Origin: Rotaria macrura
Taxonomy: Eukaryota > Rotifera > Eurotatoria > Philodinida > Philodinidae
Assembly (NCBI GenBank): GCA_900239685.1
Contig: OENT01000046.1
Location: forward strand, 1 to 64,000
Direction: 5' to 3'
DNA length: 64,000 nt
The notes under the pieces were generated by a model. The model saw only the letters and a program-made list of their open reading frames with translations. It ran no database searches and was not told the origin of the DNA. Shown here piece after piece: positions 13,742-32,746 of the stretch. Each line of letters starts with the position of its first letter. Position 1 is the first letter of the stretch. Made by a program: the position numbers and the translations under genes.

Positions 13742-15316
13742 ATGGCACAACATAATCCTCTGTTAAAACGGCTACAACATTCAACAAGTTCATTTGATAG
13801 ACGTACACCATCGCCCGATGATAAAAAAACAGAGGAATCCTATCATAATTTCCCTATCTCATACAGCAATAAGATTAAATCGTCACAACCAGTAGGGATT
13901 TATTGATTTCACTATATTTTCTGTATGTAAACATTATACTTTAGTTCAAGCCAGGTCCTTTTCAAGCTCGACGTGGCGGTACTAGCGGCCGAGGACATCG
14001 TCGTGGTTTATTTTCATCATCATTGTTATTACCAAAGCGAGCAATCAATTATGCTTTAGCTGAAAGTTTCATGGATCATTCAACAAATCCACTATCGTCA
14101 GATTTATACAAAATTCGTTTTAAACATTCCGCTAAACAATGGCCAGAAGGTCGTTTTATTAATTATAAGGAAAATTTTGAAAAATTCGATGGCAGTATCG
14201 TCGATCTAACATGTTCACTTAAATTTCCTATTGTAGCAAAAAGAAAACAAATAACAAACGCAAAACAAAATGAACCGAATATACAATCATTATTGATTTT
14301 AGTTAGTCCAATGACTCAAGAGCAAAAAAAGAAATTAGCTGATCAACAAACTAATATCTATGCTAACTTTTATGGTTCTGGAAAAATTCCTCGAGTAAAT
14401 CTATTTTTAGGAATATTTACCCTTACAACGAACACGTTATATTTAACTGATTCGAAACTATCTATTTTCAAGCTACTTGGTCTAGGGAATAGCCTATTCA
14501 TGCTCTTTTTTTTGTTTTCGTTTTTCGTGCTTAAATTTGATAGAAATGCACGAAAATAAAAAATATTAATTTTAGACAGCACTAATTATTGACAAACATA
14601 GATTCGAGTAAAAGTTTGAAGTGAATTTCAGTTGCTGGAATCTATATTTGTCTGTGCATTGCAGTTTGTTGACTTCAAGATTCGTCTGAAATTCGATTCT
14701 ATCGAAATGAAACTTCTATTCAACGAATCACTTAATTTATATTACCGAATGAGTGTAAAGTTGTTTCGACATTTTAACTTCATGAGAATTATTATGAGTG
14801 CCAATGTTGAATAGTGCGATTCTTGGTCACGTTACGCGTATTTCTTCTCTTCACATCCGTATAATTTGTCTTTAGAGTGAGCCGCACACTCTGGAGAAAA
14901 ACCAAAGTTACAGTGCTATATTACAAATTTCGATGAGAATCATCGGTATCTGCCATGCCATCGAATTTATATCTCCTCATATCGTCTTCTCGATGTGTGG
15001 TGAACATAGAAGCCTGATCTTGTTATATGACAAACGATAGAAAAAACGAAAGATTTGCAGCTTATAAAAAGAATGGTGCCAAAACTGAAAACAATTCGTT
15101 CTGATCAGTAGTACTATGTATTCTCATAATTCAATTACGATGTTACTCATTGTTCTGAGCTTAGTCAAAATATGCTCGTGAATTCATTTTTTCTTCTTTA
15201 TATAGCTGACACCGACTGTTCAAATCAAAAAGAACGATTGTATCAGCAATTCAACAAAATCGTCCGCTTCGATTTCATTGTTAGGTGAAAATAAAGAAGA
15301 TCAAGAATGCGTGTAA
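13742..15316 (+). CDS. Unrecognised RGG-containing protein, about 236 residues
   Basis: Three exons join in phase: 13742-13891, 13945-14394 and 15206-15316, giving exactly 237 codons including the stop. The N-terminus is charged and Ser-rich. Residues about 52-72 hold an Arg/Gly-rich patch (ARRGGTSGRGHRRG) of the kind that binds RNA or is methylated. A more ordered middle contains the motif SAKQWPEGRF, and the tail is Ser/Lys-rich. I recognise no domain, so no function is offered. Intron 1 is 53 nt; intron 2 is 811 nt. If the second donor at 14395 is not used, the frame runs on to 14559 with a hydrophobic, AT-driven tail that looks like translated intron; a shorter alternative exon from 14577 is also in phase. 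The last exon is the least sure part. Confidence 0.6.
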
Positions 15317-24673
<9,357 letters not shown>

Positions 24674-24691
24674 TAATTGTCTAAGCGTTTA

Positions 24692-24746
24692 TACATATAT
24701 ATACATATACATATATGTATATATATATATATATACTATATATATA
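24692..24746. repeat. TA-rich microsatellite in DYRK1 3' region
   Basis: TA runs with acata interruptions, just after the long-form stop codon. A shorter TA run recurs near 24952-24970. Confidence 0.85.
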
Positions 24747-25288
24747 CACATAAACATCTTACTTAATCTTCATGCTTGTTCCTTTTAATTTATTCTTCTC
24801 TCTATTGCGTTATCTTCGCAGTGATCTTCTTGGTTTTTCTTTTTCTAAAATAAAAAGAACATGACGATGTCTTTGTAAATAGTTACGTCATAAGATTTTT
24901 TTTTTGAGGAAGGATTCTTCCGAATAGAGAAAAAATCGTTGTGCGCGTGTGTATATATATGTATATATATAGTTTAGACTTATGAAAAACACTGAAATGT
25001 TAGGTGGGGGGAGGACAACGGATACTAACTGATTGCGTGCGTTTTTATTTTCTTTTTTTTCTTCTTTCTTTTTTTCTCTCTCACTCACATGTTTGTATAG
25101 TTTTGTATGACGCTTTCGAAGTGTGTGTATAAAACAAAAAGAATTTTGAATACAAGCAAACGAACAACAATAATTAAAAATGAAAATAATAATAAAAGAA
25201 AATTATCAATAATGATTCGACATGTTTTAGCGTTCTTTTTTTTTCTTCTGCATCATGTTCTATTCTTGAAGATGGATAAGAAACTACG

Positions 25289-28200
25289 ATGCTTTTATTA
25301 GTTATATTTCTAAGTTATCTCATCGGATGTTTGACAACAATTGCGTTAGTGATTTGTTTATTGACACGCTATGGATTTTATTCATCAGGAGCCGTGTTTG
25401 ATGAAGAACAATATCAAATATTTCATTCATTAGCTGAAGTAAGTTATCTCCAGACTTTCCAGTATCTATCATTTGCATGCATTTATTTATCTTAGAATGA
25501 TCGAGCGGAAAATATGACTGTTGATTGCATAAATTATTTATTAAATTTTTTGTTACAAGAAATAAAAGATGAATCAAACATTAGACGATACATAATGCAG
25601 AAATTATGTATCGAATTCGATGAAATAAAGGCTACACGATTCGGAAAATTATTTCTTCGTGATATTACTGTATGTACTTAAACAAATAACGATGACTACA
25701 ATTATCTATACTCATCTGTAGCTAAGAAGTTTTTCAACAGGAAAACAATGTCCAATGTTTAGTAGTATTGAATTAGAAGGACAAGAAAAAGATGAACGTG
25801 AAATGATTAAAGTATGCATTTAGTTTTCTTGTTATTTTAAATATCTGTAAATAAATAATTACATTCTATTTCAGAGATTTGTAGTTAAACTGAAAGGTGA
25901 TTACAAGGAAGGCTTTTCCTGTACACTTGATATTAAACTTATTTTTGATTATCATTGTCAATTATATATTAAAGTTAAACGTATTCAAGGAAATCTACGT
26001 TTAGAATTTCGACGTGAACCATTTTCTCATTGGTTGCTTGCTTTTCAAGGTGAACCATCGATTGATCTTGGAATTAGATCATCGATATCAAATCGTGAGA
26101 ATCCTCAATTAGCTAAAATTATAGCTCAACGAATATATCGTTCTCTTCAACGTAAACATATATGGCCAAGTTATAAAATTCGTTATCCACCATTTTTTGC
26201 TAAATCAAAACAATCATTACCGATTGAAATTCCATGTTTGAATAATGTGAATATCATGCCAGGAATCATGAAAATTCAAATACAATATTGTGATCGTCTG
26301 TCAATTCCATTGAATATATTTGATCAAGGAAATTCTTGTTTCTTATCAATTTTTTTAACAGTCAATATCGGGGAACAAATGTGTCAAGATTATTTACATC
26401 TTAATCGTGATCAATGGATTAAAAAAGATATTTATATTATACCACGAATACATGAAATATGTATAAAAGAAGTTCCATACATGGATCGTACTGAAATTTT
26501 AGTTGAAGCTATTGATCCAATACCAGATGATATCGACGATGTAGAAAAGTTTCGAGCAGCATTAGCAGACAAAAGCATTTTTCTCCTTCAAATTCAAAAT
26601 CAAGAAATAAAGACATTACAACAAGCAAGTCGTTTACTCAAATATAAATCATTTTATACAAATGAAAAAAAAGTAAAAATTATTGTTGGAATGCCTCTAT
26701 TACAAAGTGTACAAGTACAATCTACCGTGGAAATAGAAGATACAAATTCAATGGAGACAACAGTAGGTATTCTATAATCTATTGACTTGAGAAAAATTAG
26801 TACTACAAAGATATGACAATAGACAAAGATATTTGTGAAGTTCTAGATTGATAATTTCTTCATGTCAACCGTAAGCCGATGTTAGTATCACTGGAAATCA
26901 AAGTATTGAGATTTGCGAGAAGAATCGAAACATTTTTCTTTCCTTAATTACTGCGAGTTATTCAATGTCGATCATGAGTAGCTTACATTGGTCTATGAAA
27001 AATTGTACCTGACATGGTAGACAATATAATTTTGTCAATGTTTGAGAGTTTGTTTAACTTGAGTTTATTTTGATAATTAATCTAAATTGAATTTGAAAAA
27101 TTTTAGTTCGATGGAGATAAACGTTGAAACATAAATTGTAAAAGAATGTTTAGTACTCATCGAAATTGTTTTGAGGAATCATTCGAATTTCATCGACTAT
27201 CAACATAAAATTGAAATTATTGGTTTATGTCTATTTGCAAAAATACACGTGTGAATTTCGATTAAAATTTTACATACAACAATCAATAGTTGACTGTAGT
27301 TTATAGAAAACAAACCTAAAGCAATCATATTCAAATTATGAGAAAAAATATCATATCATAGGAATCGCCAATTTTCTTTTGATATATATATAGGATGAAT
27401 CATCAACTTCGACAATACGACGGCGAACAACAGGTCTTCGAATGAGCTGTCAATGAAATTTCATCGATTTTTTTAATATAATGTGTTTTTTAGTAACAGA
27501 TAATGAGCCAATAACTAACGAGAATACAATGGGTGTTGTCGAAAGACAAAATTCGAAAACAAGAAAAATTATAAAACAACAAGTAAATAAGAAAGAATAT
27601 AAATTCTTAATTTTTTCATTTATTTGAAAGAAAGATTCTCCATCTGATATAATCACTTTAATGATGTTGAACGTTGATTCTATATCAGATTTTCAAATTC
27701 GAACTCCTACTCAAAAAGCAGAGCGGGTGTGTTTTTCAGTAAAGATTAAAGTTCGTTAATTTTCATTTGTTTTGTTTTCTCCTATAGTACGTTGAGTTCA
27801 ATAACAAATTCAAATTTCAAATCGATGCCAACGATCAATATCTTAATATTTGTTTATGGGGTAAAACTCCTGTCGATTTCGGCTTATCTAATAACAGTAA
27901 AAAACTGATATTACTTGGTTATGTAAGTTAATAATCTTATATATTTGTATATCGAACTTAGTCCATAGTTTTTTTTTTCTATGCCATCTCACTTTTCATT
28001 CACTTGGATTTAGATAAAAACTATCAGTATACGCAGTTGTCAAATCATATCTCGAGATGTCCGAGAATCGAGTCGATTCTTTGTGGAATACTTGAATGAA
28101 TACTAAATAAATTTATTGATAAACTGAACAGATATTTTGACTAGGAATTAAATCGAGTGCTATTAACAACGACTGACATGTTTCTAATACGATGGTACAT

Positions 28201-30436
28201 AGTCGACTTCCACAATAAGACGAACATAGAAAGTGAGAATCGTGTCAATGTTTGAATGAGAATATTTATATTCATTCTTGTAAAATTCAAAAATCTATGA
28301 ATTATAATTCAACAGCTTTTAAGAGTTGACAATTCTATGGTTCTAACAGTCATCTTCTGTTTAATTTTATATAGATCGTTTGAAATTATGTCACAGATAT
28401 AGCAGTCATCTTTTCTAATAACTATACGACTCGATAGTTATTTACGTATGGAATCAATTTCTTGTTTTTTCTCGGACTATCGATGCAAGAAGTTCGTCTT
28501 CAAGGTTTGTAAAAAGTTAAGTTTTAGTCGAACGATGAGTGTAAGATTCAACGAAATCATCTAGAAAAGTGTGATTTCGGTTACAATGGATTCATTATCG
28601 TTCTTGACGAATGGAAAACAAATGTATCGATTTGTCTTTTATTGCTTTTGTTTTTGTTGTTAGGCTACAGTTGCTCTTTCCGAAATCATTCTCGATGCTC
28701 ACATGAGCTTTGCACGCGAAACTCAAATGACACTTAATTTTCGATCTGCCTACTCACAGAAACTTGATTTGTATGAATCGTTTCTAAACGAAATTTTTCT
28801 TTTGTCAAATGATCGTTTCTTTTCATTTAGAAAACATTCTTACAATGATTCCAAAAGGTATCTTTCTTTTAGATTGTATCGAATAATAAATACTGATTGT
28901 CAAATTTTATTGTTCAGTCAAAAACTAGCTGAATTAAGTACACATAGAGGTTATGATGATAACTTGGCTCATGGCTTTGTAACCATTAACATAGTACATC
29001 AACCAGACTGTGAACCAAAATCAATTCAAGAGGAAACAAAAGAATCTGCACTCGAGAAAGACGATAAACAAAATCAATTGCAATCAATCTCTACTATTGA
29101 GGAACAGTCATTGAATTCAACAAAGTTAGAAGAATCATATCAAAATATTTAACATTTTGCGTACTAATATTTTCTACTTGTAGTTCTAGTGATCATCTGT
29201 TCGAAGATCAGACATTTGCTGTGAGATCACTATGTGATTTTTGTAATAAAAAAATTTGGATTAAATCTGGACGTCAATGTCGACATTGTCTAATGATAAT
29301 ACATAAAAAATGTGAAAATAAAATGACAAAACAACATATTTGTAAACATGAACCGATGCATTCAAAATCTATAGAATCTATCGATGACTATGCAGTCATA
29401 TCAACGGATGATATCGATCGAATTTCAAGTACAAATCAAGTAGTACCTGACGTTTCGGAAACGATCGATGTTGTTCCTTCTGAAAGTTCTCTATTGGATT
29501 CAACCACAAATAAATTATTCGGTGAATTGATACATAGAAATATCAATTTAATACAAGCAATCATTCGACCACTTGAAAAAATTGATAACGAGTCTGTGAT
29601 TAGTATCTCGCCTGATACAGATAAACAACAAACGATAAAATCTCGTTCAATTCACCGATCTTCGAAATTTATTGATGCAGCATCAAACGCTTACAGTAAA
29701 TTACTCGAATTCAAATCAAAACGAAGATCTCTCTCGTTAACATTAGATACGAAGAGAAAACGATCGTCATCTGATATAAGTAAGAAGTTTTCGATAGTTC
29801 TATTGTCTCGAAATTCGATTCATTATATTTTCTAAGCTGGACGGGAGAACATTTCTGAAGATGATCTACAAGAAATCATAACAGTATGTATCAAACATAT
29901 TCAGTTTCGAATAAACGCTGTATTTATTATTCTATTTTTCAGAAATGTTTATCGGATGAAACAATCGATATAAAAAGTTTCGAAATCTTACTTCATGAAA
30001 AAGCTGTTGATCATACGGCACTTTATGCAAAAGCTAATCAATTTGGTGCCGAATTATTTCTAGATTTGCCACGGGAAGAACGAAAACATAAATTTGAGAA
30101 CGAAGTTTGTTTATTCATTATCGTTCAAATTGGAACCTAGTAATTATTTTCATCTCTTCGAATTTAGATTGCTCGACTACAACAAGACATTGATTTACAA
30201 GATCGAATACGTGATGAAATGATTATTGAATATAATGATGATCAAACCGATGAAAATACAAAAAGAAAAATTCAAGCAAAAATAGCTCATGTTGATGAAA
30301 AAGTACAAGCACTTGGTAAGTTTTTTTCTTCTATTCGAATATCGAATATAACAATTCATTTCTATTAATTCTTATAGCTGCATTGACGATTCTATACTGC
30401 TCTGGTAAATACACTTTTCAGTATTATCACATTTGA
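25289..30436 (+). CDS. PDZD8: PDZD8-like ER membrane SMP-domain lipid-transfer protein
   Basis: Sixteen exons sum to exactly 1,005 codons: 25289-25438, 25496-25669, 25722-25811, 25875-26762, 27394-27433, 27494-27582, 27631-27726, 27788-27922, 28664-28770, 28831-28857, 28918-29124, 29184-29779, 29837-29883, 29943-30104, 30168-30315, 30378-30436. Order of parts matches PDZD8: N-terminal membrane anchor (residues about 1-28), SMP domain (LRLEFRREPFSHWLLAF, QRKHIWPSYKIRYPPFF), a decayed PDZ region, a C2-like block (YLNICLWGKTP), a C1 zinc finger (CDFCNKKIW, CRHC) and a C-terminal coiled coil (DLPREERKHKFENE). PDZD8 moves lipid and tethers ER to mitochondria and late endosomes. Human PDZD8 is 1,154 residues; the linkers are shorter here. 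The last exon may end at TGA 30434-30436 or splice further on. Confidence 0.88.
26763..27393 (+). other. PDZD8 intron
   Basis: A 631-bp intron after the SMP/PDZ exon; nothing recognisable in it. Confidence 0.55.
27923..28663 (+). other. PDZD8 intron
   Basis: A 741-bp intron interrupting the C2-like block between GY and ATVALSEI; nothing recognisable in it. Confidence 0.55.
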
Positions 30437-31418
30437 TGTGCTTTACGATTTTTCGAATATATTCTGATAGAGATGTGTAGCTACGATAGAGTCAACGAGC
30501 ACTTTTCAAGGTTCTCCATATTGTATAGTTCAATAACATGATAATAAATGTAAAATCGACAATCTCAAAGAACTCTCTCTTATTATTCTTCAATAGGACA
30601 TGAAGAGAAGAATTGTCTTTTCTTAATCGAAATTTTTATAATCTAATCGTATGCAAAGGTTCACGATTACCTTCGTCATGTCGTTATCCTAAGAATCTCG
30701 ATTGAGAACGAATGAATTCGATCAACTACTAGCTTGTCAAATTTTCAGGATTAAAGATCTATTCCATTGAAATATGACATGTATCAGGTTTTATGAAATC
30801 ACTATGAAAGAATATTTACAAAAGAGACGAGCATTTTCTATTTCGTATCGAAAGTTGTATGGGTTTTCTTCATATCTTTTCAATATTATTCTAGGTCTCA
30901 AACATTGCTATTCTGAATAATAAATATCAACAAACTATGATGGATAGTAAAATTGGAAGATGTTTACTTTCAATCATCTTTAATTGTTGATGGTGACAAG
31001 AAATACTGATCATATAAATCCATGTTTTTCCTCTATTCTATTTGACAATTTCTCAAACGAAAAAAATACAACACTTTGGATGTGCAATAATGATAGACAT
31101 GATGCAATTGATGACAACATTCTTCTGTCTTCTGCAATAATCGAGAAATTCGTTTATTTATTTATTTTTCTTTTGTAAAATTTAAAAAAAGAAATAATCT
31201 AATCTAAATCCACTAATTATGTTACTCGTTGTTTTACATTTTTTACATGTATAATTTATCATCTTGTATTTGAATATAATTATCAAAGTTTTGTAATTTT
31301 TTTCTGTATCATAATTTATTGTGCATTTTCACGAGTAATTTTAGAAGAATTTGAATTGATTTATCATTTCGTAAACAATTGCATAAAAATAATAAATTTT
31401 ATTTTTTAATGACGGATA
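30437..31418. other. Non-coding gap between PDZD8 and NAA38
   Basis: About 1 kb of AT-rich sequence without a supported exon. It should hold the PDZD8 3' end and, if the next pair has its own promoter, that promoter. Confidence 0.5.
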
Positions 31419-31432
31419 TTTATGTTTTTCAG
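31419..31432 (+). other. Splice acceptor directly before the NAA38 ATG
   Basis: A T-rich tract ending TTTTTCAG abuts the ATG at 31433. It is either a 5'-UTR intron acceptor or a spliced-leader acceptor. Confidence 0.55.
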
Positions 31433-31810
31433 ATGACCCATATTCAACAAGAAATTCTAACAGTAGAAAGAACAAATGTTCAAATCGAAAAAGCTCGACA
31501 ACAAATTCATGATTGGCTCAATAAACCTATGCGTGTTTCAATAGTCGACGGACGTGTCCTAGTCGGCGTATTGCTTTGTACGGATCGTGATCAAAATCTT
31601 ATCTTAGGTAATTGTAACGAATATATTGGTTCACCAAGTGAACAAGAAGAATTTCGTGCGCTTGGACTTGCACTCATACCTGGTCAACATATACAATCAA
31701 TTTATATCGATGAAAGTTCTTCATCGACCTCACATCATTCAAATTCATTACATTCAACCACGATGAAATCAAATGATCCTATTATAGATGATGATAAAAG
31801 TGATTGTTGA
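31433..31810 (+). CDS. NAA38: NAA38/LSMD1, LSM-fold auxiliary subunit of NatC
   Basis: A single-exon, 125-residue protein. Residues about 20-90 form an Sm-like fold: KPMRVSIVDGRVLVG (Sm1) and GLALIPGQHIQSI (Sm2), with LLCTDRDQNLILGN between them, all close to animal NAA38. The N-terminal helix and a Ser/Asp-rich tail flank the fold. In NatC, NAA38 binds NAA35 and NAA30 and helps acetylate proteins starting Met-Leu, Met-Ile and similar on the ribosome. The next gene starts 91 bp after the stop. An in-frame ATG lies upstream at 31379, but the residues between are AT-driven and an acceptor separates them, so the start at 31433 is preferred. Confidence 0.92.
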   Translation: MTHIQQEILTVERTNVQIEKARQQIHDWLNKPMRVSIVDGRVLVGVLLCTDRDQNLILGNCNEYIGSPSEQEEFRALGLALIPGQHIQSIYIDESSSSTSHHSNSLHSTTMKSNDPIIDDDKSDC

Positions 31811-31879
31811 TATTTTTGATTTCTTGTTTTTATTCGTTTCTACCGCCTGCGTGTGTTTTCTTTGTATTTGAACGATTTA

Positions 31880-31901
31880 ATTTTGTTCTACTACTCTTCA
31901 G
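31880..31901 (+). other. Splice acceptor directly before the C9orf85-family ATG
   Basis: The tract ttctactactcttcag ends exactly at the ATG at 31902, only 91 bp after the NAA38 stop. In a trans-splicing organism this is the expected sign of a downstream operon gene. Confidence 0.55.
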
Positions 31902-32677
31902 ATGTCTTGTCAGAAAGGTAATATCAGTAGGACACGTAAACAAAAACATCAAAATGCAACAAAATTCAAGAACAATTTGTATGATACCAGTAAAACAACA
32001 AAAGACATTAATTCCATCGAGCATAAAGGTATATGTGAACGTTGTAAACACGTACTGGAATGGAAAGTACATTATAGAAAATATAAACCACTGACACAAG
32101 CGAAAAAATGGTAAAGAATTTATTTGAACTCTGATTCGATGTTGCATTTGATAAGCATAATTTTTCTTTTGCAGTGTTCGTTGTGAACAAAAAAATGTCA
32201 TACGTGCTTATTACGTTCTATGTGATGCATGTGGTGCTAAAGATAATCTTTGTTGCAAATGTGGAGAGAGTCAAGAAACGCCGCTTGAGTAAAATAAACA
32301 ATGGCCTTCTTTGATACAAAGATTTGATCATATTTCATTGTTTTTAGACGACCTGTTCCAGCTGTCGAAGAAGAACGTGAACAAGCTGAATTTGAAACTG
32401 ATATTAAACTACTTCGAGAGAGAGAACGACGTATGTTTATTAGAATAGTTTAATATAATGAAATGCAAAAAAAAACAAAACAAACGAAAACCTTCTTCTT
32501 CTTCTTTATCTAGGCAAATTCTATCGATTAATGAAACAAGGAATGTCTGGTGAAGAAGCTTTTGCAAAACTCAACGTTCCTTTGAATAAACAAACGAACG
32601 ATCAAGATGAAGACGATGACGATGATGAGAATTACGCCGATGATGACTCGGACTTTGATGAAGATGATTTGACTTAA
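31902..32677 (+). CDS. C9orf85-family (DUF2039) zinc-ribbon protein
   Basis: Four exons (31902-32110, 32175-32288, 32348-32430, 32514-32677) give 189 residues. The start MSCQKGNISRTRKQKHQN closely matches the animal C9orf85 family. It is followed by CERCKHVLEWKVHYRKYKPL and then paired cysteines (CVRCEQK, CDACG, CCKCGE), together likely two zinc sites. The C-terminal third is charged: a coiled stretch with RERER, then an Asp/Glu-rich tail (DDDDDENYADDDSDFDEDD) that the family often carries. The biochemical role of the family is not established. Introns are 59-83 nt. The stop lies 69 bp from the stop of the opposing gene, and an AATAAA at 32753-32758 lies inside that gene. Confidence 0.88.
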
Positions 32678-32746
32678 AATACAGAAAGAAAAAGAAAAAA
32701 AAAGAAAAAAATATATATACATTCATCTTGTTGCCGTTGTTGTTTT

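Noticed and set aside
28703..29152. Single 149-codon exon in PDZD8
   Set aside because: The frame includes about 120 nt of AT-rich sequence with splice signals and Phe/Tyr-rich residues that fit no PDZD8; removal of two introns restores the match.
31804..32094. Frame overlapping the NAA38 end and the C9orf85-family exon
   Set aside because: It is the shifted reading of real exons; the 31902 frame gives the conserved family start.
32008..32201. Minus-strand frames opposite the C9orf85-family gene
   Set aside because: Shadows of the coding strand; no conserved motif.
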